Both the position numbers and the translations under genes were made by a program. Shown here piece after piece: positions 1-7,556 of a stretch of DNA of 24,002 nucleotides (position 1 is the first letter of the stretch; the number at the start of each line of letters is the position of its first letter). This DNA is from an uncultured Eubacteriales bacterium (lineage in GTDB: Bacteria > Bacillota > Clostridia > Oscillospirales > Oscillospiraceae). Location: contig CATXTO010000025.1 in the NCBI GenBank assembly GCA_958402445.1, forward strand, positions 1 to 24,002, written 5' to 3'. The notes beneath the pieces are model-generated. The model had not been told where the DNA came from. It saw only the letters and a list, made by a program, of their open reading frames with translations, and made no database searches.

Positions 1-215
1 TTTGCACCATCGGGATACATCCCGTAGGGGCGAGCTGCGCTCGCCCGCTAGGGGAATTCTCCGGTTTTGTAGGGTTTGGCGGGCGTGCAAAGCACGCCCC
101 TACATTCTGTGATAGGGGAGGTTTGGCGGGCGTGCAAAGCACGCCCCTACAATTTTGCTATAGGGGGGAATGGCGGGCGACCACAGGTCGCCCCTACATC
201 CCGTAATCGATGGGT
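1..215. repeat. Cluster of palindromic intergenic elements at the window start
   Basis: Four short palindromes sit here with no credible gene. One at about 25-50 has the core GAGCTGCGCTC. Two near-identical copies at about 77-103 and 125-151 have the core GTGCAAAGCAC. One at about 172-198 has the core GACCACAGGTC. Each carries GTAGGGGC or its complement GCCCCTAC at an outer edge. The same family recurs in every long gene-free stretch of this window. Small open frames across them are by-products of the repeat and are not annotated. Confidence 0.85.
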
Positions 216-241
216 TTCCCACGCGTTGGGGGGCTGGCGCA

Positions 242-282
242 AAAAATAGGCGCGCTGCAAACGCTGCAACGCGCCTATTTTT
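242..282. terminator. Bidirectional intrinsic terminator
   Basis: A perfect 13-bp stem (242-254 with 270-282) encloses a 15-nt loop. Its A-rich left arm and T-rich right arm put a U-run at the 3' end on both strands. It lies downstream of the iorA-iorB-aminotransferase operon and probably acts as a second, back-up terminator for it. Confidence 0.75.
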
Positions 283-300
283 CCGGCCTTTGCGCCGGGA

Positions 301-335
301 AAAAGGGGCGGGCCGGAAGGAGGGCCGGCCCGCCC
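301..335 (-). terminator. Intrinsic terminator of the iorAB-aminotransferase operon
   Basis: An 11-bp GC-only stem (306-316 with 325-335) has an 8-nt loop. On the minus strand it is followed by CCCC and then five T. It begins about 20 bp after the aminotransferase stop codon, so it is the natural end of the operon transcript. Confidence 0.75.
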
Positions 336-356
336 GGCCGCCTCAGGTCGCCGCGC

Positions 357-1589
357 CTAGACCGGCGCGGCGGCGCAAGGGGATGTCGAATTCAGCTGCG
401 CCGCCTGGCAGGCGTCCCATAGGGCCTGGAAAGCGGGCAGGCTCCGGGTGATCATCTCGGGGCTCACGCAGTAGCAGATGCGGAAGTAGCTGGAGCAGCC
501 GAAGCTCTCCCCCGGGACCACCAGCAGATTATAGGCCTTGGCCATCTGAGAGAAGGCCGCGCCGTCGCCGTTGGGCGCCTGGATAAACAGATAGAAGGCC
601 CCGTCGGGCTTTGCCATGGTGTAGCCCATGGCGGTGAGCGCCTGGTACAGGGTCGCCCGGTTCCGGTCATAGGCCGCCAGGTCCGGCCGCACCGTGGCGC
701 ACCGGGCGATGACCTTTTGCAGCAGGGACGGGCAGCACACGTGGCCACTGGCCCGGCCAGCGCCGGCCACGGCGGCGTACACCGCCCCGCTGTCCTCCAC
801 GCAGTCCGGCACGCAAACATAGCCCACGCGCTCGCCGGGCAGGGACAGGGACTTGGAATAGGAATAGCAGATGATGGTGTTTTTATAATACTTGGGCAGG
901 AAGGGTACCTGCACCCCGCCGTACACCAGCTCCCGGTAGGGCTCGTCGGAGATTACGTAAATGGGATGGCCGAATTCCCGGCTCTTTTTCTCCAGCAGCG
1001 CCGCCAGGCGGGTCAGGGTCTCGGCGGTGTACACGGTGCCGGAGGGGTTGTTGGGGGAGTTGATGAAGACGGCCTGGGTCTTGGGGGTCAGCCGGGCCTC
1101 CAGCTCGTCAAAACGAATCTGGAAGTGACAGGTGTCCGCGGGCACCACCACCAGCTTGCCGCCGTTGGACTCCACAAAGGGCCGGTACTCCGGGAAATAG
1201 GGGGCGATGACCACGTACTCCGCGTCCTCGAACACCTTCAGCGCCCGAATCACGGAGACCAGCGCGGGGGCCGCGCCGCAGGTCATAAACAGGTTTTCCG
1301 CCCGGACGCCGGCTTGGAAGCGGGCGTTCAGGTCGTCGGCAATGGCCTGCCGGGCCTCCAGGTCGCCGCCGGCGGAGGTGTAGCCGTGGACCAGGACGCT
1401 GTCCTGCTCCCGCAGCACGTCTACGATGGCCTGGTTCACCTGGGGCGGGGCGGGGATGGAGGGGTTGCCGATGCTGTAATCAAACACGTTCTCGGGCCCC
1501 ACGATTTTCGCTTGCTCGTGGCCGTACTCAAACAGGTCCCGGATGCAGGACCGGTTGGCGCCCAGGGCGTACATTCTGCTCTCTACCAT
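357..1589 (-). CDS. Pyridoxal-phosphate-dependent aminotransferase, class I/II
   Basis: A 410-residue fold-type I aminotransferase, full length for the family. Visible motifs are the SPNNPSG loop near residue 180, SDEPY near 213 (the Asp that pairs with the PLP pyridine nitrogen), and YSKSLSLPGERVGY near 245-258, where the Lys forms the PLP aldimine. Start: ATG at 1589 with GAAGGAGG placed well upstream. It begins 15 bp after the iorB stop codon and is co-transcribed with iorAB. Known for the family: reversible transfer of an amino group from an amino acid to 2-oxoglutarate. Inference: it makes the 2-oxoacid (aromatic or branched) that IorAB then oxidises. The exact substrate cannot be read from sequence. 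Confidence 0.93.
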   Translation of the reverse strand: MVESRMYALGANRSCIRDLFEYGHEQAKIVGPENVFDYSIGNPSIPAPPQVNQAIVDVLREQDSVLVHGYTSAGGDLEARQAIADDLNARFQAGVRAENLFMTCGAAPALVSVIRALKVFEDAEYVVIAPYFPEYRPFVESNGGKLVVVPADTCHFQIRFDELEARLTPKTQAVFINSPNNPSGTVYTAETLTRLAALLEKKSREFGHPIYVISDEPYRELVYGGVQVPFLPKYYKNTIICYSYSKSLSLPGERVGYVCVPDCVEDSGAVYAAVAGAGRASGHVCCPSLLQKVIARCATVRPDLAAYDRNRATLYQALTAMGYTMAKPDGAFYLFIQAPNGDGAAFSQMAKAYNLLVVPGESFGCSSYFRICYCVSPEMITRSLPAFQALWDACQAAQLNSTSPCAAAPV

Positions 1590-1604
1590 AACGGGGCCTC
1601 CTTC

Positions 1605-2189
1605 TCAAACGGCCCGGGCGGCTTCCAGACCGGCCCGGAAGGCCCGCAGGTTCAGGTCCAGGAACTTGGGGGGCACGGTCTGCCGGATCACGTCCTCCCA
1701 GTCGATGGTCTCCAGGCCCAGCACGTGGGTCAGGGCGCCGAACAGGACGATGTTCATGCACTTGGCGCTGCCCAGGGAGATGGCGATGTCCCCGGCCTTC
1801 AGGGGGAAGGTCTGGAAGGCCTTCTGCATGGCCTCCAGGCAGCCGGCGGGATACTCAAACTGGCCCGCCGCGATGGTGGCGGAGGCCACCTCGTAATCGT
1901 TGATGACGGCCACGCCGCCGGGCTTCAGGAACTCGGCGTACCGGACGGCCTCCATTTTCTCAAAGGCCACCATGTAATCCGCCTCGCCCTTGCCGATGAG
2001 GGGGGAGTAGACCTTGTCGCCCCAGCGGACCTGGGTGGACACGGAGCCGCCCCGCTGGCTCATGCCGTGGACCTCGGACATCTTCACATCAAAGCCCGCC
2101 CGCATGAGGCCGTTGACCAGGACCTTGGCCGTCAGGATGGCGCCCTGGCCGCCGACGCCCACCAAAAGGATGCTTTTCACGTTGCTCAT
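1605..2189 (-). CDS. iorB: Indolepyruvate:ferredoxin oxidoreductase, beta subunit
   Basis: A 194-residue protein of the pyruvate/ketoacid:ferredoxin oxidoreductase gamma-domain family. It opens with the typical VGVGGQGAILTAKVL glycine-rich segment and has SEVHGMSQRGGSV near residue 40-52, both characteristic of IorB. The start ATG at 2189 lies 3 bp beyond the iorA stop codon, with its AAAGGAG site inside the end of iorA, so the two are translationally coupled. Known for the family: with IorA it oxidatively decarboxylates aryl-pyruvates to aryl-acetyl-CoA and reduces ferredoxin in the cytoplasm of anaerobes. Length is normal and no damage is seen. Confidence 0.93.
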   Translation of the reverse strand: MSNVKSILLVGVGGQGAILTAKVLVNGLMRAGFDVKMSEVHGMSQRGGSVSTQVRWGDKVYSPLIGKGEADYMVAFEKMEAVRYAEFLKPGGVAVINDYEVASATIAAGQFEYPAGCLEAMQKAFQTFPLKAGDIAISLGSAKCMNIVLFGALTHVLGLETIDWEDVIRQTVPPKFLDLNLRAFRAGLEAARAV

Positions 2190-2192
2190 GGC

Positions 2193-3941
2193 TTACTCCT
2201 TTCTCTCAATGGCGCCCACGGGGCACACCTGGGCGCAGACCGTACAACCCACGCAGAGAGTGGGGTCAATGGAGCTCTTGCCCTCGTGCATCACCACGGC
2301 GGGGCAGCCCACCTTCAGGCACTTCTTGCAGCCGATGCATTTGTCCGGGTCCACCACGCACTGGCCGATGTCGTGCTTCATGCGCTTGATGAGCAGGCAG
2401 GGACGGCGGGTGATGATGGCGGCGGGCTCCGTGGAGGCCAGGGCGTCGTCCACGGCCTTCTGCATGGCCTTCAGGTCCTGGGGGTCCACGATGATGATAT
2501 TCTTAAAGCCGCAGGAGGCCAAAACGTCCTCCACGGCGATGCGCTCGGCGATGTCGCCCTCCAGATTGTAGCCGCTGCCGGGATTGTCCTGGTGACCGGT
2601 CATGCCGGTGATGGAGTTGTCCAGGACCACGGGGATCATGTTGCCCTTGTTGTAGATGATCTCCGCCGCGCCGGTCATGCCGGAGTGGAAGAAGGTGGAG
2701 TCGCCCACCACGCCGAAGACCTTCTTGGACGTGTCGCCGGCCACCTCGAAGGCCTTGGCCATGCCCATGGCTACGGTGAAGCCGCCGCCCATGCAGACCA
2801 CGGAGTCCAGGGCGTTGAGCGGGGCGGCGCAGCCCAGGGTGTAGCAGCCGATGTCGCCGGCCACCACGAAGTCCTTCCGCTTGGACATGGTGTAGAAAAA
2901 GCCTCTGTGGGGGCAGCCGGGGCACAGAACCGGAGGACGGGGCACGGCCTGGGCCTCCACGGCCTTGGTCTCGGGCTGCACGCCGAAAATCCGCTCCCGC
3001 AGGAGCTGGGGATTGAATTCATATAGAAGACCCGTGAGCTCCTTGCCCACGCAGTCGATGCCGGCGGCCTTGATCTGCTCCTCCATAAAGGGGTCCAGCT
3101 CTTCGATGATGTACAGTTTCTCCACCTTGGAGGCGAAGTCCCGAATCAGGTCCATGGGCAGGGGATTGGTCAGACCCAGCTTCAGGAAGGAGGCGTCCGC
3201 CGGGAAGGCCTCCTTGGCGTATTGATAGGAGATGCCCGCGGTGATGACGCCGATTTTCGTGCCGTTCATCTCCACCCGGTTCAGGGGGCTGTTGCAGGCG
3301 GCCTTGGCCAAATCCCGCATCTTCTGCTCCAGAATGGGGTGGTTGGCGTAGGCGTTGGCAGGGGTGCTCACCCGCTTGCGCACATTGCGGACAAAGGGCT
3401 CATAAGACGGCTCCTGCCGGTCGTGAAATTCCACCAGGCTCTTGGAGTGGCAGATGCGGGTGGTGACCCGATACAACACGGGGATCTCGTACTGCTCGGA
3501 GAGCTCGAAGGCTGCCTTCATGAAGTCCACGCACTCCTGGGAGTCCGAGGGCTCCACCATGGCCAGCCGGGCCGCGCGGGCGTAGTGCCGGTTGTCCTGC
3601 TCGTTCTGGGACGAGTGCATGGAGGGGTCGTCGGCGGAGACGATGACGAAGCCCTTGCCCACGCCGTTGTAGGCCGCGGTGAAAATGGGGTCCGCCGCCA
3701 CGTTCACGCCCACGTGCTTCATGGCGGTCAGGCTGCGGACGCCGCCCAGGGAGGCGCCGAAGGCGACTTCCGTGGCCACCTTTTCATTGGGGGCCCACTC
3801 ACAATACAGGCTGTCTTTGTACTGGGGCAGGTTTTCGAAAATTTCCGTGCTGGGGGTGCCGGGATAAGCGGAGCACACCTTGACGCCCGCTTCGTAGGCG
3901 CCTCTTGCCGCGGCCTCGTTGCCGGAGAGCAAGTGTTTCAT
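2193..3941 (-). CDS. iorA: Indolepyruvate:ferredoxin oxidoreductase, alpha subunit
   Basis: A 582-residue thiamine-diphosphate enzyme. The N-terminal pyrimidine-binding region begins GNEAAARGAYEAGV and contains YPGTPSTEI. The TPP/Mg region has CPGCPHRGFF near 340, GDIGCYTLGC near 362 and DNSITGMTGHQ near 441. The C-terminus carries two ferredoxin-type 4Fe-4S motifs, C-x2-C-x2-C-x4-CP from about 535 and C-x2-C-x2-C-x3-CP from about 563. The frame stays open upstream to 4262, but only through intergenic repeats. ATG 3941 is chosen because AAAGGTGG precedes it and family homology starts there. No strong promoter was found in the 60 bp upstream. Transcription may come from a weak local promoter or read through from buk-ptb. 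Confidence 0.95.
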   Translation of the reverse strand: MKHLLSGNEAAARGAYEAGVKVCSAYPGTPSTEIFENLPQYKDSLYCEWAPNEKVATEVAFGASLGGVRSLTAMKHVGVNVAADPIFTAAYNGVGKGFVIVSADDPSMHSSQNEQDNRHYARAARLAMVEPSDSQECVDFMKAAFELSEQYEIPVLYRVTTRICHSKSLVEFHDRQEPSYEPFVRNVRKRVSTPANAYANHPILEQKMRDLAKAACNSPLNRVEMNGTKIGVITAGISYQYAKEAFPADASFLKLGLTNPLPMDLIRDFASKVEKLYIIEELDPFMEEQIKAAGIDCVGKELTGLLYEFNPQLLRERIFGVQPETKAVEAQAVPRPPVLCPGCPHRGFFYTMSKRKDFVVAGDIGCYTLGCAAPLNALDSVVCMGGGFTVAMGMAKAFEVAGDTSKKVFGVVGDSTFFHSGMTGAAEIIYNKGNMIPVVLDNSITGMTGHQDNPGSGYNLEGDIAERIAVEDVLASCGFKNIIIVDPQDLKAMQKAVDDALASTEPAAIITRRPCLLIKRMKHDIGQCVVDPDKCIGCKKCLKVGCPAVVMHEGKSSIDPTLCVGCTVCAQVCPVGAIERKE

Positions 3942-4690
3942 AGGAATCCCACCTTTCAAAATATTACAATCTGTCGCGCTATGCAGAGGGTTTACTGAAA
4001 AAGACTGAATGTAGGGGCGAGCTGTGCTCGCCCGCCAGTGCACGGGCCAAAGCCGGGATGTAGGGGCGAGCTTTGCTCGCCCGCGGAACGACCGTAGGTC
4101 GTTCCCTACAGGGGTGCGGCGATTTGGTTGGGGTCCCGCGAAACCGGAGGGCTTCGTGGGGGGCTGTAGGGGCGAGCTGCGCTCGCCCGCCGGGAGATGT
4201 CTGGGATTTGCGGGGTAGGCGGGCGTGCAAAGCACGCCCCTACAGGGGACGGGGATGGCCATGGGCGTTCCCCATGGGGTTGGGCGGAACGATCACAGGC
4301 CGCCCGATCAGGAGCACCGGCCCAAACCGGGATGTAGGGGCGAGCTGTGCTCGCCCGCGGAACGACCGCAGGTCGTTCCCTACAGGGGTGCGGCGATTTG
4401 GTTAGGGTCCCGCGAAACCGGAGGGCTTCGTGGGGGGCTGTAGGGGCGAGCTGCGCTCGCCCGCCGGGAGATGTCTGGGATTTGCGGGGTAGGCGGGCGT
4501 GCAAAGCACGCCCCTACAGGGGACGGAGATGGTCACGGGCGTTCCCCATGGGGTTGGGCGGAACGATCACAGGCCACCCGGCCAGAGGTACGGCCCAAAC
4601 CGGGATGTAGGGGCGAGCTGTGCTCGCCCGCCGGGAGATGTCTGAGATTTGCGGGTCCGCGGGCGACCACAGGTCGCCCCTACATTTTGA
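3942..4690. repeat. ~274-bp tandem duplication made of palindromic elements
   Basis: This 834-bp gap between ptb and iorA holds no credible gene. Two near-identical units (about 4049-4322 and 4323-4596, offset 273-274 bp) are followed by the start of a third. Each unit strings together a GAGC..GCTC palindrome, a GTAGGGAACGACC-type palindrome, a second GAGC..GCTC palindrome and a GTGCAAAGCAC palindrome, joined by unique spacers. Open frames across the region, including the apparent N-terminal extension of iorA, come from the repeat. Confidence 0.9.
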
Positions 4691-4743
4691 AGCGACCACG
4701 TTGAAGCGACCACATGGAAGCGGCCAGGTTGAAACGGCCCAGG
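4687..4743. repeat. Four 14/15-bp imperfect direct repeats
   Basis: TTGAAGCGACCACG occurs twice in succession (4687 and 4701), followed by diverged copies at 4715 and 4729. It lies between the palindrome array and the ptb stop codon. No function is evident. Confidence 0.7.
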
Positions 4744-4775
4744 CCGATCCCTACATAAATATATGGGCGGCGGGG

Positions 4776-5684
4776 CTATACCTTACCCGCGGTGAGGGCG
4801 CCCAGGGCGATGGAGGCCAGCTTGCTCTCGGAACTGTCCGCCCGGGACACTAAGACGATGGGCACCTTGGCCCCCAGGATAATGCCGGCGTTCTTGGCCC
4901 CGCCGAACAGGCTCATGGCTTTGCCGATGCCGTTGCCCACCTCGTAGGTGGGGACCAGCAGGATGTCCGCCTCCCCGGCGCCGGGGGCCTCAAAGCGCTT
5001 GTGCCGGCAGGCCGCGGGGCTCACCGCCAGGTCCAGGCCCACGGGCCCGAAGACCTGCATGCGGTAGGGGGCCCACCGCTCTGCCATGGCGGACAGGGCC
5101 TGGGCGTCCAGGGTGGACTGAATCTTGGGATTGACCACCTCGGCCCCGCAGATGCAGGCGGCGTTCATGGTCTCGTAGCCCAGGGCCTGCAGGACACGGG
5201 CGGCGTTTTCCAGAATCTCCGCCTTCTTCGCCAGGTCCGGAAATGTAATCATGCCCCCGTCGGTGAGGGCCAGCAGCTTGTGGCCCTGGGGCTCGTAGAG
5301 CATCACGTGGCTGATGAGCCGGCCGGTCCGCAGGCCGGTATCCCGGTCAATGACCGCCTTCATCAGGTCCCCGGTGCCCAAAAGGCCCTTCATCAGGAAA
5401 TTGGCCCTACCCAGCCGGACCTGCTCCACCGCCAGGGCGGCGCACTGCCCGTCGTCCTGGGCCTCCAGAATCGCGTAGGACCCGGGGTCCTCCCCCAGGG
5501 TCTCCAGAATGGCGCGGATGTCCGCCCCCCGGCCGGTGAGCACCGCCTGGGCCACCCCGGCCCGCCGGGCGCCGGCCACCGCCTCCAAAACGTCTTTGTC
5601 ATGGGCCGCGGCCACGGCGATGGTCCGGGGTTCGGGACTCTGGGCGGCGGCGGCGAGCAGCTTGGAAATGGAATCGAGTTTCAT
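4776..5684 (-). CDS. ptb: Phosphate butyryltransferase (phosphotransbutyrylase)
   Basis: A 302-residue acyl-CoA:phosphate acyltransferase of the PTA_PTB family, close to the usual ~300 residues. Diagnostic segments are MKGLLGTGDLMKAV, LTDGGM, ADILLVPTYEVGNGIGKA, and GAKNAGIILGAKVPIVLVSR followed by S-ESKLASIAL near the C-terminus, which fit Ptb rather than the acetate enzyme Pta. Start: ATG 5684 with AAGGAGG. The frame runs further upstream, but that part overlaps buk and is not protein-like. It starts 16 bp after the buk stop codon. Known reaction: acyl-CoA + phosphate to acyl-phosphate + CoA. Related enzymes accept butyryl, isobutyryl, valeryl and sometimes aryl-acyl groups, so the natural substrate is open. 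Confidence 0.95.
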   Translation of the reverse strand: MKLDSISKLLAAAAQSPEPRTIAVAAAHDKDVLEAVAGARRAGVAQAVLTGRGADIRAILETLGEDPGSYAILEAQDDGQCAALAVEQVRLGRANFLMKGLLGTGDLMKAVIDRDTGLRTGRLISHVMLYEPQGHKLLALTDGGMITFPDLAKKAEILENAARVLQALGYETMNAACICGAEVVNPKIQSTLDAQALSAMAERWAPYRMQVFGPVGLDLAVSPAACRHKRFEAPGAGEADILLVPTYEVGNGIGKAMSLFGGAKNAGIILGAKVPIVLVSRADSSESKLASIALGALTAGKV

Positions 5685-5700
5685 GGCGTTCCTCCTTGCC

Positions 5701-6756
5701 TCAATATTCCTTGGCGGCCTCGCCCCGGAGCACCCGCAGGGCGCCCTCGGCCAGCGACCGCATCTCTTCCTCGCCGGGCAGGCGCAGGACGGGAGCCAGC
5801 GCCCCCACGTAGTCCGTAATCGCCTGGGTGAGCCGGTCCGAATAGGCCATGCCGCCGGTGTAAACCACGGCGTCCACCTGGAAGCGCAGCACCGCGGCCA
5901 TGGCCCCAATGTCCTTGCTGAGCTGATAGGCCAGGGCGTCGAACACCAGCCGGCAGTCCGGATCCCCGTCCTCGAAGGCCCGGCGCTCAATCTCCTTGAA
6001 ATCCTTGGTGCCCACGTAGGAGTACGCTCCGGCCTCGGTGCCCAGCAGCTTCTTGACCTCTTTTTTGCTCCGGCCGGAGAAGCACAGATTGATCACCGCG
6101 TTCACCGGCAGGCTGCCGCCCCGGTCCATGCCGAAGGCGCCCTCGTCTTTGACGTTGTAGTCGTCGATGGCCAGGCCGTTTTCGTGGGCCGCCACGGACA
6201 CGCCGCCGCCCATATGTACCACGATGAGCCGGGCCTGCTCATAGGGCTTGCCCAGGAGCGCGGCGGCCTTCCGGGCGGTGGATTTCTGGTTCAGGGCGTG
6301 GAAGAAGCTCTCCCGCTGCATGCCCTGAAAGCCCGTGACGTGGGCCACCGGGGACATCTCGTCCACGGACACGGGGTCCACGAAGAAGGAGGGAATGCCC
6401 ACCATGTCCCCCAGCTCCCGGGCCAATAGGACCCCCAGGTTGGAGGCGTGCTCGCCGTAGGGCGGGTCCATCACGTCGGCGATGGCCCGGTCGGTGATGC
6501 GGTAGGTGCCGGAGGGGATGTGCCGCAGCAGGCCGCCCCGGCCGCACACCGCGTCGAAGTCCGACATGGCATAGCCGGCCTCCTCCAGGGTCTTCAAAAT
6601 CAGGGCCTTGCGGAAGCCGCCCTGGTCGATGACCCGGGCGAAGGGGGCCAGGTCCTGGGCCGCGTGCACGATGGTTTTTTTAAAAATTTCGTTCTCGTCC
6701 TCAAACACAGAGACTTTGGTGGAGGTCGCACCGGGGTTCAGGATCAAAACCTTCAT
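5701..6756 (-). CDS. buk: Butyrate kinase (acyl-phosphate kinase, ASKHA fold)
   Basis: A 351-residue member of the acetate/butyrate kinase family. The N-terminal phosphate-1 loop is LILNPGATSTKVSVFED. VVHMGGGVSVAAHENG and the following DDYNVKDEGAFGMDRGGSLP form the second phosphate and catalytic region. VYTGGMAYSD near the C-terminus is the adenosine loop. ATG 6756 is chosen because CCAGGAGG precedes it; an in-frame ATG seven codons upstream has no such site. It is first gene of a buk-ptb operon, with a strong promoter about 100 bp upstream. Known reaction: acyl-phosphate + ADP to carboxylate + ATP. In many clostridia the order is ptb-buk; here it is reversed. Confidence 0.95.
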   Translation of the reverse strand: MKVLILNPGATSTKVSVFEDENEIFKKTIVHAAQDLAPFARVIDQGGFRKALILKTLEEAGYAMSDFDAVCGRGGLLRHIPSGTYRITDRAIADVMDPPYGEHASNLGVLLARELGDMVGIPSFFVDPVSVDEMSPVAHVTGFQGMQRESFFHALNQKSTARKAAALLGKPYEQARLIVVHMGGGVSVAAHENGLAIDDYNVKDEGAFGMDRGGSLPVNAVINLCFSGRSKKEVKKLLGTEAGAYSYVGTKDFKEIERRAFEDGDPDCRLVFDALAYQLSKDIGAMAAVLRFQVDAVVYTGGMAYSDRLTQAITDYVGALAPVLRLPGEEEMRSLAEGALRVLRGEAAKEY

Positions 6757-6815
6757 AAAAATCCTCCTGGCGTCCAAATTTTCCGCTTTTCACGGACATT
6801 TGTCTGTCTGTAAAT

Positions 6816-6826
6816 TTGTATGACCA
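6816..6826 (-). promoter_or_regulatory. Candidate FadR/GntR-type operator in the buk leader
   Basis: TTGTATGACCA fits the TNGTNNNACNA half-symmetry seen for FCD-type GntR regulators (FadR, LldR, PdhR). It lies about 25-35 bp after the predicted buk start site, where a bound repressor could block transcription. A GntR/FCD regulator is encoded at 8712-9407. The link between the two is inference, since an 11-bp degenerate motif can occur by chance. Confidence 0.4.
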
Positions 6827-6857
6827 TATGCAGACACGTATGATGTCTATTGCTTCC

Positions 6858-6886
6858 ATCTTAGCATGTAGCAAAACCGGTGTCAA
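6858..6886 (-). promoter_or_regulatory. Sigma-70-type promoter of buk-ptb
   Basis: On the minus strand there is TTGACA (6886-6881), a 17-bp spacer and TAAGAT (6863-6858). This is a perfect -35 box at ideal spacing, giving an untranslated leader of about 95 nt before the buk ATG at 6756. Confidence 0.8.
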
Positions 6887-6953
6887 GGAGGCTGTAAAAT
6901 TTTGTAGGCCCGCAGCGGGCCCCGAACGTTTCGCGCCGCCGCTTCGCTTTGGG

Positions 6954-6982
6954 TTGATTTGTTCTGAATTTTATGATAAACT
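6954..6982 (+). promoter_or_regulatory. Promoter for the structured RNA / RNHCP gene
   Basis: TTGATT (6954-6959), a 17-bp spacer and TAAACT (6977-6982). The predicted start near 6989 falls just before the first stable hairpin of the RNA. It is divergent from the buk promoter about 70 bp away. Confidence 0.65.
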
Positions 6983-6988
6983 AATGGC

Positions 6989-7138
6989 ATCGCAGGTGGG
7001 AAGCCCATCTGTAAAACTACAAAAAGGGGAACTTGTTATATGAAGCGTATCGGTACCACGGAGGCTGTAGGCTGACCGGGAGGTCGTGCGTACAGCTTCG
7101 CATTCGGCCTCCCAAAAAGTTCAATTTAACTTTTTAGG
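6989..7138 (+). ncRNA. Structured non-coding or leader RNA with pseudoknot (raiA-motif-like candidate)
   Basis: Three elements can be folded by eye. (1) Hairpin 6993-7000 with 7004-7011, 8 bp with one G-U. (2) A long hairpin with 9-bp stem 7078-7086/7105-7113, a 2-nt bulge, and 4-bp stem 7087-7090/7099-7102. Its whole 8-nt loop 7091-7098 (TACAGCTT) pairs with AGGCTGTA at 7062-7069 (one G-U), making a pseudoknot. (3) An A/U hairpin 7114-7121/7129-7136 just before the Shine-Dalgarno of the downstream gene. A small stem at about 7037-7049 is possible. The compact fold, a promoter at its 5' edge and single-stranded A-rich/GGGGA joints suggest a conserved RNA class. From memory it resembles the raiA motif of Firmicutes and Actinobacteria. 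That name is a guess without a covariance search. Confidence 0.6.
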
Positions 7139-7150
7139 AGGACACCCCGT

Positions 7151-7549
7151 ATGAATCGGGAGAACAAGAGAAAAACATTTGAAAAGGGCTATTATAAAAC
7201 GCATACGTGCAGCGATGCGTTTACCTGTAAGTCGTGCGGGTGGTTGGTGGTTTCTGCGGGCGCGGGTAGCGAGCATCGGAACCACTGCCCCAATTGCCTG
7301 TGCAGCCTGCACTTGGACCTGGAGCCCGGCGACCGGGCGGCGGACTGCGGCGGCCTGATGGAGCCGATCGCGGTCTGGGTCCGCAAAAACGGCGAATGGG
7401 CCGTCATCCATCGGTGCCGGGTCTGCGGCGCGCTGAGCTCCAACCGAATTGCCGCCGACGACAATCCCATGAAGCTCATGAGCATTGCCATGAAGCCGGT
7501 CGCCCAGCCGCCGTTTCCCTTAGATCGGCTGCAGGATATGACGGATTAA
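7151..7549 (+). CDS. RNHCP-domain zinc-ribbon-like protein
   Basis: A 132-residue protein with the signature EHRNHCPNC at residues 41-49, which defines the RNHCP domain family. Cysteine pairs at 26/29, 46/49 and 89/92 (CKSC, CPNC, CRVC) look like metal-binding knuckles. Start: ATG 7151 with AGGAGG seven to twelve bases upstream. There is no signal peptide or membrane segment, so it is probably cytoplasmic. The family's molecular role is not established. The gene follows a structured RNA and its own promoter, and ends 8 bp before a strong terminator, so RNA and gene probably form one transcription unit. The RNA could regulate the gene, or the gene could simply be a 3' passenger. Confidence 0.88.
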   Translation: MNRENKRKTFEKGYYKTHTCSDAFTCKSCGWLVVSAGAGSEHRNHCPNCLCSLHLDLEPGDRAADCGGLMEPIAVWVRKNGEWAVIHRCRVCGALSSNRIAADDNPMKLMSIAMKPVAQPPFPLDRLQDMTD

Positions 7550-7556
7550 GCGCCCA

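Noticed and set aside
717..3026. Very long plus-strand open frame over the iorAB/aminotransferase genes
   Set aside because: It is the antisense shadow of three well-recognised minus-strand genes. Its Gly/His/Val-rich translation matches no family pattern and it lacks a ribosome binding site.
3942..4262. N-terminal extension of IorA by 107 residues
   Set aside because: The added sequence is translated repeat. The AAAGGTGG site and family homology both place the start at 3941.
6989..7138. T-box leader
   Set aside because: A GGTACCACGG string recalls the T-box sequence, but there is no specifier stem, no proper T-box bulge, no terminator/antiterminator pair and no tRNA-related gene downstream.
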